From assembly GCA_021299455.1 (NCBI GenBank), contig JAJTGQ010000007.1, forward strand, positions 1 through 48,808: DNA of 48,808 bases, read 5' to 3'. A program made the position numbers and the translations under genes. Under the pieces are notes generated by a model. That model was not told where the DNA came from. It searched no databases and saw only the letters and a list, made by a program, of their open reading frames with translations. This document shows, piece after piece, positions 7,406 through 15,480 of this stretch. Each line of letters begins with the position of its first letter. Within the stretch, counting starts at the first letter, position 1. This DNA is from Flammeovirgaceae bacterium (lineage in GTDB: Bacteria > Bacteroidota > Bacteroidia > Cytophagales > Cyclobacteriaceae).

Positions 7406-10276
7406 CTAGATCAATAATTTTGCTTTTTGCAGCACAAGTTCCAATCCACTACTATTCTTCCCCCCAGCCGTAGCAAAAAAGGGTTGCCCTCCCCCACCGC
7501 CATCAATTTCCTTGGCCAGTTCCTTCACCATATTGCCAGCGTGATACTTTTTAGTTGCCTCCAATTTTTCACCGATCATCACAGCAACCTGTGGCTTACC
7601 TTCAATGTCAGCAGCGAGTATCATCAACAGATCATCAAATTGATTGCGCAATGCATAGGCGATATTTTTTAAGGCATCCGCATTGGGCACACTCACTCGC
7701 TCCAACACCAGTGTACAACCATTGGATTTTACAGCTTTAGTGGCAAGTATATCTTTCAGTGTATTGGCTTGTTGCTGGTAAATGATTTCCAGCTTTTTTT
7801 CAAGGCCATGTTTTTCGTCTACCAGCGCTTGAATAGACGCAACGACATCTTTCGGGTTTTTAAGTTGTGCTTTGATTTGCCCCATCTCATTGTAAAAACC
7901 GTTCAGGTATCCAAATGCCCCATCTGCTGTAACTGCTTCAATCCTGCGAACACCTGCAGCGACCGAACTCTCGGAAACAATTTTTAGCAATCCGATATTG
8001 CCTGTAGCTTTCACATGAGTGCCTCCACAAAGCTCGACCGAGAATTTTGGGTCAAATGTGATCACCCTAACAAACTCACCATATTTCTCACCAAACAATG
8101 CCATCGCGCCCAGCGACTTTGCTTTTTCAATGGGCACATTTCGTTGTTCATTCAACTGAATGTTCTCTCTGATTTTTTCATTAACAATCGTTTCTACTTT
8201 CGAAACTTCTTCGCCAGTCATGGCAGCAAAATGAGAGAAATCGAAACGCAATATCTTGTCATTAACCAAAGAACCTTTTTGTTCAACGTGTTTACCCAGT
8301 ACATTTCGCAAGGCAGCATGAAGTAAATGCGTGGCCGAGTGATTGGCCATGGAAAGTCTGCGCTGATGAACATTTATTTTGGCTTGAACTACTCCTTCTA
8401 AATTGGCAGGAAGTTTCTCCACCCAGTGAACGATCAAATCATTCTCTTTCTTGGTATCAACGACCGTAATTTTTTCCTGCCCTATTTCAAGTACACCTGT
8501 ATCACCCACCTGACCTCCACTTTCTGCATAGAATGGAGTTTTATCCAGCACCAACTGAAATAGCTCTTTGTTCTTTTGTTTTACTTTTCGGTAACGCAAA
8601 ATTTTTGACGTAGAGGTCAATTCATCGTATCCAATGAATTCTGGTTTCTCTGCATGACCGGCAGGCAGGTCGCCTCCATCAACAACCACCCAGTCTCCTG
8701 TTTCTTTTGCGGCATCTGCTTTGGAGCGGGATTTTTGTTTGGACATTTCTTCTTTAAAACCTTTTTCGTCTACAATGTGGTTTCCATCAATATAAACCTC
8801 AGCTCCTTTCTCTTTAGCAATTAGGCAAATTAGATCGAAAGGAAATCCAAATGTATCGTATAATAAAAAAGCAGTCTTTCCATCAACGTCATATTGGGAA
8901 ATGAAGTAATACCTTAATTCATCAACAACTGTTTCGTAATCCCCTTGGACACTATCATTAATTATTTTGTTTGCAGATTCAAATTGAGTTCCTGAAATAG
9001 ATTCAGATTGAAATAGACTACGAACAACAGCACTCAACTTTACATTTCCCTTTGGTGTTTTGTCTTTATCTAATTCAAAGTAAAAATTCCTAACAAGTTG
9101 AAATCCCGGATCGATTCTCTCGTGGAGTATTTGAAGACCCTTTTCTAAAGTCCTCAAAAAAGAAATCTCTTCTTCATGCACCACTTTGCTTACATAATCG
9201 AGTTGTTGATGTAGTTCGGGAAAAACATCTTTCAACTGAATTGCTAACAATGGCACTAAGCGATGGATGAATGGCTCCTTGAAATTCAAATAAGAAAATC
9301 CATAACGCACCGCTCTCCTTAAAATTCTTCTAATTACATAACCGGCACCGGTGTTACTCGGTAATTGCCCATCTGAAATAGCAAAGGAGACAGCCCGAAT
9401 ATGATCGGCCATTACCCGAACTGCAATGTCTTTCTTCGTATCAGTCCCATATTTGTAAGACTCTGGCTTAACATTATTGCAAATAAAATCCATTAACGGC
9501 CGGAAGACGTCCGTATCATAATTGGAAGTCTTGGCTTGTATGGCCATGCACAACCGTTCGAAGCCCATTCCGGTATCTACATGTTTATCCGGCAGTGGCA
9601 CCAGTGCGCCAGAAGCCAATCGATTAAATTGGATAAAGACCAAATTCCAAATCTCTACAACCTGCGGATGATCGCTGTTGACTAGATCTCGACCCGCTTT
9701 CTTCATTCTTTCTTCTTCTGAACGCAGGTCAATATGAATCTCTGAGCACGGGCCGCATGGACCGCTTTCGCCCATCTCCCAAAAATTGTCCTTTTTATTA
9801 CCGTGAAGAATTAGATCTTCTTGTACAAAACTGCGCCAAAGGTCTTTAGCCTCTTCATCCACCGGAAGGTTGTCACCTTTATCACCGCCAAAGACAGTTA
9901 CATATAATCTATCTTTTGGCAGTCCATAGACCTCGGTCAATAACTCCCAAGCCCAACTTATTGCCTCCTTTTTAAAATAATCACCAAAACTCCAGTTGCC
10001 AAGCATTTCGAACATGGTATGGTGGTAGGTATCCAGCCCCACATCTTCCAGGTCATTGTGTTTTCCGCTTACCCTAAGGCACTTTTGTGTGTCGGCTACA
10101 CGTCTGTTAGTCGAAATTGAATTGCCCAAAAAGTAGTCCTTGAACTGCACCATGCCCGAGTTGGTAAACAGCAGCGAAGGGTCATTTTTAAGCACTAAAG
10201 GTGCAGAAGGGACGATTTTATGGCCTTTACTTTCAAAGAAATCGAGGAATTTTTGGCGGACGATGGCCGATGTCAT
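7406..10276 (-). CDS. alaS: Alanyl-tRNA synthetase
   Basis: The protein is about 956 residues from the ATG at 10276; an in-frame ATG two codons upstream (10282) is the alternative. It charges tRNA(Ala) in the cytoplasm. The class II catalytic core is N-terminal (LLFTNSGMVQFKDYF, TYHHTMFEMLGNWSFGDYF). The editing domain carries HSATH near residue 650 and CGGTH near 752-756, and the DHHA1 end has GGGGGQPFFATAGG. It is longer than the usual roughly 875 residues. Most of the excess lies at about 391-465, between FLRTLEKGL and TAFLLYDTFGF, where E. coli AlaS has only a short linker. It is first in its operon. Confidence 0.97.
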   Translation of the reverse strand: MTSAIVRQKFLDFFESKGHKIVPSAPLVLKNDPSLLFTNSGMVQFKDYFLGNSISTNRRVADTQKCLRVSGKHNDLEDVGLDTYHHTMFEMLGNWSFGDYFKKEAISWAWELLTEVYGLPKDRLYVTVFGGDKGDNLPVDEEAKDLWRSFVQEDLILHGNKKDNFWEMGESGPCGPCSEIHIDLRSEEERMKKAGRDLVNSDHPQVVEIWNLVFIQFNRLASGALVPLPDKHVDTGMGFERLCMAIQAKTSNYDTDVFRPLMDFICNNVKPESYKYGTDTKKDIAVRVMADHIRAVSFAISDGQLPSNTGAGYVIRRILRRAVRYGFSYLNFKEPFIHRLVPLLAIQLKDVFPELHQQLDYVSKVVHEEEISFLRTLEKGLQILHERIDPGFQLVRNFYFELDKDKTPKGNVKLSAVVRSLFQSESISGTQFESANKIINDSVQGDYETVVDELRYYFISQYDVDGKTAFLLYDTFGFPFDLICLIAKEKGAEVYIDGNHIVDEKGFKEEMSKQKSRSKADAAKETGDWVVVDGGDLPAGHAEKPEFIGYDELTSTSKILRYRKVKQKNKELFQLVLDKTPFYAESGGQVGDTGVLEIGQEKITVVDTKKENDLIVHWVEKLPANLEGVVQAKINVHQRRLSMANHSATHLLHAALRNVLGKHVEQKGSLVNDKILRFDFSHFAAMTGEEVSKVETIVNEKIRENIQLNEQRNVPIEKAKSLGAMALFGEKYGEFVRVITFDPKFSVELCGGTHVKATGNIGLLKIVSESSVAAGVRRIEAVTADGAFGYLNGFYNEMGQIKAQLKNPKDVVASIQALVDEKHGLEKKLEIIYQQQANTLKDILATKAVKSNGCTLVLERVSVPNADALKNIAYALRNQFDDLLMILAADIEGKPQVAVMIGEKLEATKKYHAGNMVKELAKEIDGGGGGQPFFATAGGKNSSGLELVLQKAKLLI
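8658..8669. repeat. Palindromic-repeat relic inside alaS
   Basis: CCGGCAGGCAGG on plus (CCTGCCTGCCGG on the coding strand) is identical over 12 bp to half of the palindrome in argG (20672-20692) and close to that in the RsmF-like gene (45728-45748). It encodes part of a GGDLPAGHAEK segment in a loop that family members mostly lack. It is probably a degraded in-frame copy. Confidence 0.45.
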
Positions 10277-10353
10277 ATGCATTTGGTCGAATTAAACTTT
10301 TGATAAAGAGGACATTTTTCCTACTTTTATGAGTTCACAGTCTTACAAAAGCA

Positions 10354-10361
10354 CAAAATTA
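10354..10361 (-). promoter_or_regulatory. Putative -7 element for alaS operon
   Basis: The minus strand reads TAATTTTG, an exact match to the Bacteroidota -7 consensus TAnnTTTG, about 78 bp upstream of the alaS ATG. No good -33 TTG is seen at standard spacing, so this is moderate evidence. Confidence 0.4.
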
Positions 10362-10404
10362 ACCCATTAGGGTCATTATAAAAGGAATTGAATAAAAGTT
10401 GGCA

Positions 10405-11376
10405 ATGGCAGAAACAAAATTCAGGTACAATCCAAAAACACTGCGCTACGAAAGGGTAATCCCTTCGATCGTGAGCATCGCGTTTAGAGGATTTGGCTAT
10501 TTGATCTTTGGCTGCCTCTTTTTTGTGGGTTTAGTGATGCTTCAAAATTTTGTGATTGAAACCCCGCTCGAAAAATCGTTGCGCGCTGAAAATGAGGCTC
10601 TTCATCTTCATAAGAAAGTTTTGATGGCGAGTTTGCAAGAATCTAATGTGGGGATTCAAGCTCTTCGTAAAGAGGAGCAGCAGCTTCATGAAAGACTTTT
10701 TGAAACCAAGGTTGTAACTGAAAACGAAACAGACGTCTATAAAAAAGATGAGATATTAACCGCTGAACTTACCCTTTTTGCCGAATGGGAAAAATCGGTT
10801 CGTAACAACTTCACTTCTGTTTTTAAAAAGGCGCAATTGAGAGATCAGTCATGGGCTCAACAGATTCATATCGACAAAACGAAGTTGAACAAATTAAAGC
10901 ACCTACCCAGTATTTCGCCTATTCCTGAAATTGAAGCAGACAAGTTGGTATCTGGTTTTGGTAAACGAATAAATCCTTTCCATAAGGGAATATATCAGCA
11001 TGATGGAATTGATTTCGCTATGCCTGCCGGAACGACTGTTGTCGCTACTGCCCCCGGCACAATTTTACGGGCTAACACCAGCAACCAGGTAGCGGGTTTT
11101 GGCAACTATGTTGAAATAGATCATGGAAATGGAATTATCACGCGGTATGCTCATTTGGCAGACCTTAATGTAAGATACGGTCAATCGGTAGCCAAAGGGC
11201 AGAAAATTGGCACCGTTGGATCGAGTGGCGGCTCGATTGCACCCCACCTTCACTATGAGGTGATACGCGGTGGTGTTAACGTGAACCCTGTTCACTACGT
11301 GGTGGGTACTTACTCCAGCACATTTTATAATAACCTTGTGCAGGCAAGTGAAAAAAGAAATCAGTCACTGGATTAA
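10405..11376 (+). CDS. M23-family peptidase (LytM type), first of a tandem pair
   Basis: This protein of about 323 residues has one membrane segment near residues 25-50 and a coiled-coil-like region (about 55-125). Its C-terminal M23 domain has HDGID and the APHLHYEV motif (HxH). These zinc enzymes cut peptidoglycan cross-links, or act as inactive regulators; here the metal ligands are intact. I prefer the ATG at 10405 to the TTG two codons upstream. It overlaps the next M23 gene by one base (TAATG). The N-terminus (FRYNPKTLRYERV) resembles that of its neighbour, suggesting tandem duplication. Confidence 0.9.
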   Translation: MAETKFRYNPKTLRYERVIPSIVSIAFRGFGYLIFGCLFFVGLVMLQNFVIETPLEKSLRAENEALHLHKKVLMASLQESNVGIQALRKEEQQLHERLFETKVVTENETDVYKKDEILTAELTLFAEWEKSVRNNFTSVFKKAQLRDQSWAQQIHIDKTKLNKLKHLPSISPIPEIEADKLVSGFGKRINPFHKGIYQHDGIDFAMPAGTTVVATAPGTILRANTSNQVAGFGNYVEIDHGNGIITRYAHLADLNVRYGQSVAKGQKIGTVGSSGGSIAPHLHYEVIRGGVNVNPVHYVVGTYSSTFYNNLVQASEKRNQSLD

Positions 11377-12332
11377 TGACGAAGGTTAAGTATACATATA
11401 ATCCAGTTACCTGCAAATACGATCCAATTCTCGTTACACCAAGGACATTTGGCAGGGCCACGTTTCGCTTTTTAGCCGTTTCACTTTTTATCGGTTTAGC
11501 TGGTAGCATCTATTTCCATTTCCAATATCCATACCTTGACGAGACCCTACAAGCACAGGAGAATGCATACCTAAAGTCGGAATGGCGCTTGCTCGGAAAG
11601 CGTCTGGACAATAGTTCTCAACAGTTGAGTTCCTTGGAAAAAAACGATGACCAAAATTTCCGTGTGATACTTGATCTGGATCCTTTGTCACCGTCCCAAC
11701 GCGAAGCCGGTGTCGGTGGTCGTCCAAAAGAGAGCGAAACGATTTCTTATCCGTTAATCAAATTAGCGTATGATAAGGCGGCAAAAATCAAAAATCGGCT
11801 AGATATACAGCGCCAGTCTATTGATCAGCTAAAAACAGAACTTGGGAAAAAAGAGCGTATGTGGGCATCGCGGCCGGCCATTCAGCCAATTAATAACAAA
11901 GATTTAAAACAACTTCACACCATTTTTGGTATGCGGATGCATCCGATTCTAGGGTATGTTCGCCCTCACAACGGACTTGATTTTACGGCACCACATGGAT
12001 CACCGGTGTACGCAACCGGTGACGCAGTGGTGATGTACACCGGATTCTCAACCTATGGAAATGTTATTTATTTAGATCATGGCTTTGGTTTTGAAACCAG
12101 ATACGCCCATTTGACACGCTATATAGTGGAACCCGGGCAAGTCATTAAAAGAGGCCAGATCATCGGATACGTAGGTAATACCGGTTTATCAGCAGCACCT
12201 CATCTTCATTATGAAGTGCATTATAAGAATGTGGCCATTAACCCGATCAATTTCTTTCAGCGCGACCTCAGCAACAAGGAATATGAAAAATTGATTGAGT
12301 TGGGTAGTAAGTCAACTACGTCACTCGATTAA
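11376..12332 (+). CDS. M23-family peptidase (LytM type), second of a tandem pair
   Basis: This 318-residue paralogue of the preceding gene has the same layout: YTYNPVTCKYDPI start, one membrane segment (about 27-48), a helical region, and an M23 domain with PHNGLDF and APHLHYEVH ligands. The segment VILDLDPLSPSQREAGVGG is typical of Bacteroidota M23 proteins. It is co-transcribed and translationally coupled to the first gene. The pair probably acts at the inner membrane on periplasmic peptidoglycan. Confidence 0.9.
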   Translation: MTKVKYTYNPVTCKYDPILVTPRTFGRATFRFLAVSLFIGLAGSIYFHFQYPYLDETLQAQENAYLKSEWRLLGKRLDNSSQQLSSLEKNDDQNFRVILDLDPLSPSQREAGVGGRPKESETISYPLIKLAYDKAAKIKNRLDIQRQSIDQLKTELGKKERMWASRPAIQPINNKDLKQLHTIFGMRMHPILGYVRPHNGLDFTAPHGSPVYATGDAVVMYTGFSTYGNVIYLDHGFGFETRYAHLTRYIVEPGQVIKRGQIIGYVGNTGLSAAPHLHYEVHYKNVAINPINFFQRDLSNKEYEKLIELGSKSTTSLD

Positions 12333-12346
12333 GAGAATTCCTAAAT

Positions 12347-13180
12347 CTAACTATGTCTTTTTATCGCCAGCAATGGTATTGTACCTAAATAGGCCAAAGT
12401 CCGTGTGACGCTTTTTGCAAATAGCTTTTCTTCCAAACTTAACTTGTGGGTAAAGGTAGTCAGTAGGTCAGCTTTTGTTTGCTTGATGTATTGATCAATC
12501 GCTTTTGGAATATCATCATCCAGGATAAGCTTAAAATCGAGCTTGTCGTAATGCGTTTTTTTAATAATCGCCTCTAAAGAAATTTTTGCGGCTTCCACCT
12601 TTTTGTCCATCGAGGGCACCACGTGTATCATATGTACGGCCGATCCATAAATACGAGCAAATTCAACGACAATATCTAACTCCTTTTGTGTGTCTTTCAA
12701 ATCAGTGGCATACACAATGTGCTGTAAATTTTTGTATTGCGCAAACTCAGGTATTGCCAGCACCGGACATGGGCAATCGTCAATGACCGACACGGTGGTG
12801 CCGCCTAATCTCGCCTTCTTTAAGGCAGATGCTCCCCGCGAGCCCATCACCACGATATTCGTTTTGTTTTTTTCTGTAAAGCGCTTCACCATCTCAGCAA
12901 CGGTGTGCGAGCGAATCGCTTTAAATTCAATTTGATAATCGCCCTTGACTGTACTTCGCAACTCTTCTATTAAGTTCCGCCCCTCCTCCTCGGTAATCTG
13001 GATGAGCGATTTTTCGATTTGTTTCATCTTAAGGTTTGCCTTTGGAACGCCCTCAAATCGCACAATATTCAATATTGTGAATTCCGCCTTCACAGGTGCT
13101 GCCATACGAAGCGCATAGGAAATAGCCACTTTGGACAAAGGAGAGAAATCAGTAAGAAGGACAATTTTGGGTACTGCCAT
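12347..13180 (-). CDS. Universal stress protein with two UspA domains
   Basis: This 277-residue cytoplasmic protein has tandem UspA domains (about 3-145 and 150-275). The first has the nucleotide-binding pattern GSRGASALKKARLGGTT (G-2x-G-9x-G-T). The second lacks it, so only one half is likely to bind ATP. It is a lone gene, convergent with the M23 pair and divergent from the M28 peptidase. The client process is unknown. Confidence 0.9.
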   Translation of the reverse strand: MAVPKIVLLTDFSPLSKVAISYALRMAAPVKAEFTILNIVRFEGVPKANLKMKQIEKSLIQITEEEGRNLIEELRSTVKGDYQIEFKAIRSHTVAEMVKRFTEKNKTNIVVMGSRGASALKKARLGGTTVSVIDDCPCPVLAIPEFAQYKNLQHIVYATDLKDTQKELDIVVEFARIYGSAVHMIHVVPSMDKKVEAAKISLEAIIKKTHYDKLDFKLILDDDIPKAIDQYIKQTKADLLTTFTHKLSLEEKLFAKSVTRTLAYLGTIPLLAIKRHS

Positions 13181-13196
13181 ACGATTAGGTTATAAT

Positions 13197-13204
13197 CAAA
13201 AATA
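13197..13204 (-). promoter_or_regulatory. Putative -7 element for the universal stress protein gene
   Basis: The minus strand reads TATTTTTG, matching TAnnTTTG, 16 bp upstream of the ATG. No clear TTG lies at -33. Confidence 0.45.
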
Positions 13205-13271
13205 AACCATTCATCGCCATTAAAAAAGCGATTAAGAATGTAAATTTCCAATTCAAATCAATAACAAACCG

Positions 13272-14492
13272 ATGTCAAAAAAATCACTTCTATTATTTTG
13301 CCTTGCCCTCCTTGCTTTACTTGGACAGGCACAAGTCAATTCAACGCTTATTCGATCTCACATCAAAATTCTTTCAAGCGATTCCCTGGAAGGTCGTGGC
13401 ACTGGAACAGCTGGAGAAAAACTGGCAATTGCCTACATCCAATCGCAATGGAATAAGATCGGGCTATTGCCAAAAGGCGATGGAAAGTTATTTACCCAAA
13501 AATTCACTTTCAAAGGCGGAATTCATGGAACCGGTGAAGAGGGAACAGCTTACAATCTGGTTGGATTCATTGATAACCAAGCCGCCAACACAATTGTAAT
13601 TGGTGCACACTTCGATCACCTCGGCTTGGGAAATCAAGGCAGCTCGTTGGATGCGAATCCGCAAAACAAAATACACAATGGCGCAGATGACAATGCATCA
13701 GGTGTTGCTGGTGTGATCGAATTGGCGCGGTACTTCCAAATGAATAAAATCAAAGAGTCAACCAATTTTCTGTTCATCTGCTTCAGTGGCGAAGAACTAG
13801 GGCTCTACGGATCTAAGTACTTCACTGAGAATCCGACAATTGATTTGACAAAGGTGAGCTACATGATCAATATGGATATGATTGGGCGACTGGATCCACA
13901 ATCAAAAAGCCTGGCTGTTAGTGGAACCGGAACCAGCGCAGCCTGGGAACCCCTTCTTAAAAAATTATCGTCTGAAAAACTGATGATTAAAACCGACTCA
14001 GCCGGAGTAGGCCCGTCAGACCATACTTCCTTCTATCTCAAAAATATCCCAGTGCTACATTTTTTTACAGGCTCCCATAGCGACTACCACAAACCATCGG
14101 ATGACGCAGAAAAAATAAATTTTGAGGGCGAAAAAGAAATCCTTGAATTAATTATTCGCTTGGTTGAAAATCTTGACAAGCAACCAAAGCTTACTTTCCT
14201 CGCTACCAAAAATAAGTCGATGGGGTCGGCTCGTGCTTTTAAAGTTACCATGGGCGTGATGCCCAGTTACACTTCTAGCGAGGAGGGATTGAAGGTAGAT
14301 GGCGTGACCGAAGGAAAGCCTGCTCAAAAAGCCGGAATTGTGGCTGGTGATGTGATCGTTCAGATTGGATCTTATCAAATAAAAGATATGCAGGGTTACA
14401 TGGATGCATTAGGTAAGTTTGAAAAAGGACAAGTAGTCCCTGTGAAACTGAAAAGAGAAAAGGAAATTATTACACTCAACGTTACCTTTTAA
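13272..14492 (+). CDS. M28-family zinc aminopeptidase with C-terminal PDZ domain, exported
   Basis: This 406-residue protein has a signal peptide (residues 1-20, LLALLGQAQ). The M28 catalytic domain has all metal and catalytic positions visible: GAHFDH, GADDNASG, SGEELGLYGS, NMDMIGRL and HSDYHKPSDD. The C-terminal 85 residues form a PDZ domain (GLKVDGVTEGKPAQKAGIVAGDVI). It probably removes N-terminal residues from peptides in the periplasm. It is a single-gene unit followed by the MITE-like element. Confidence 0.92.
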   Translation: MSKKSLLLFCLALLALLGQAQVNSTLIRSHIKILSSDSLEGRGTGTAGEKLAIAYIQSQWNKIGLLPKGDGKLFTQKFTFKGGIHGTGEEGTAYNLVGFIDNQAANTIVIGAHFDHLGLGNQGSSLDANPQNKIHNGADDNASGVAGVIELARYFQMNKIKESTNFLFICFSGEELGLYGSKYFTENPTIDLTKVSYMINMDMIGRLDPQSKSLAVSGTGTSAAWEPLLKKLSSEKLMIKTDSAGVGPSDHTSFYLKNIPVLHFFTGSHSDYHKPSDDAEKINFEGEKEILELIIRLVENLDKQPKLTFLATKNKSMGSARAFKVTMGVMPSYTSSEEGLKVDGVTEGKPAQKAGIVAGDVIVQIGSYQIKDMQGYMDALGKFEKGQVVPVKLKREKEIITLNVTF

Positions 14493-14506
14493 CGAGATCA
14501 AACACG

Positions 14507-14696
14507 CGTAAATTGGGTGTATTTCAAATTATCGCAGTTATTTTCTTCATTGCCCTCACCCATTTGAATTCTTCCATTCCTTATAGCTTGTAAGTCCCTC
14601 TCCCGAGGGAGAGGGGATGATGAACTGCGTGAACGTAGGACCTCAATGGGGTGAGGGTAGAAAAGGCGCGTCAATTTGAAATACACCCCGTAAATT
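14507..14696. mobile_element. MITE-like element with 16-bp terminal inverted repeats and 8-bp target duplication
   Basis: GGGTGTATTTCAAATT (14515-14530) and its exact reverse complement (14673-14688) bound a 174-bp non-coding segment. An identical 8-bp CGTAAATT flanks it on both sides (14507-14514 and 14689-14696), which is what a target-site duplication looks like. Inside are nested palindromes: CCCTCACCCATT (14553-14564) against AATGGGGTGAGGG (14645-14657), and CCCTCTCCC-GA-GGGAGAGGG (14596-14615). No transposase is encoded, so it would need one in trans. It lies between the M28 gene and the yebC promoter. Confidence 0.8.
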
Positions 14697-14736
14697 TGGA
14701 AGTTTGATAATCATTTTTAAAATCCATTTCTGACTC

Positions 14737-14744
14737 TATTTTTG
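14737..14744 (+). promoter_or_regulatory. Putative -7 element for yebC
   Basis: TATTTTTG matches TAnnTTTG and ends 28 bp before the yebC ATG. The nearest upstream TTTG is about 30 bp away, longer than usual. The MITE-like element ends 40 bp upstream. Confidence 0.45.
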
Positions 14745-14772
14745 CAGAAGAAAACAATCAATACAATTTGAC

Positions 14773-15480
14773 ATGGGACGCGTATTTGAAAAAAGAAAAC
14801 ATACCATGTTCGCTCGTTTTGACCGGATGGCCAAAGCGTTTACGCGAATAGGAAAAGATATTGCCATGGCCGTGAAAGCCAATGGCCCCAACCCAGATAA
14901 CAATCCCAAGCTTCGAATGGCGATTCGAAATGCAAAGGGTGCGAATATGCCGAAAGATCGGGTTGATGCAGCTATTAAACGTGCATCATCGAAAGAAGAG
15001 AAAGATTTTCAAGAAATCGTGTATGAAGGCTACGCCCCACACGGAGTACCTGTGTTGGTAGAATGTGCTACTGACAACCCGACCCGAACCGTGGCAAATA
15101 TCCGGTTGCAGTTTTCCAAAAATCATGGCACCATGGGCAATTCCGGATCTGTCTCATTTATGTTTGAACGCAAGGGAGTATTTAAATTCGAACCATCTAA
15201 ATTAAACTTAGATGAACTAGAATTAGACTTGATCGATGCTGGTGCGGAAGATATTCAACGGGACACGGAAGAGACTGTCATCTACACCAAATTCACTGAG
15301 TTTGGCCATATGTCTAAATTCCTGGAATCTAAGAAGCTGGAGGCGAAAAGCTCTGAACTCAATTACATTCCCAACAGCACGAAAGAACTAACGGAGGCTG
15401 AGCAAGATGAGGTACTCAAGTGCATCGAAGCACTGGAAGCAGATGATGACGTGCAGAACGTTTATCATAATCTCGCTTAA
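14773..15480 (+). CDS. YebC/PmpR-family DNA-binding or translation factor
   Basis: This 235-residue protein has the usual family length and start (MGRVFEKRKHTMFARFDRMAKAF in place of the common MAGHSKW). It carries the conserved NPKLRMAIRNAKGANMPKDRVDAAIKRA region, YEGYAPHGVPVLVECATDNPTRT and GSVSFMFERKG. The family has been described as transcriptional regulators and, more recently, as factors easing ribosome stalling at proline stretches; which applies here cannot be seen. Its last 93 bp overlap the convergent sulfatase-fold gene. Confidence 0.95.
   Translation: MGRVFEKRKHTMFARFDRMAKAFTRIGKDIAMAVKANGPNPDNNPKLRMAIRNAKGANMPKDRVDAAIKRASSKEEKDFQEIVYEGYAPHGVPVLVECATDNPTRTVANIRLQFSKNHGTMGNSGSVSFMFERKGVFKFEPSKLNLDELELDLIDAGAEDIQRDTEETVIYTKFTEFGHMSKFLESKKLEAKSSELNYIPNSTKELTEAEQDEVLKCIEALEADDDVQNVYHNLA

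Noticed and set aside
11671-11750. LSPSQREAGVGGR stretch in the second M23 gene looked like another repeat-derived insertion
   Set aside because: Bacteroidota M23 proteins normally have a VILDLEPIPxSxRxAGFGG-like segment at this place, so it is family sequence.
14498-14686. 62-codon open frame across the MITE-like element
   Set aside because: It is fully explained by the inverted-repeat element and has no coding features.
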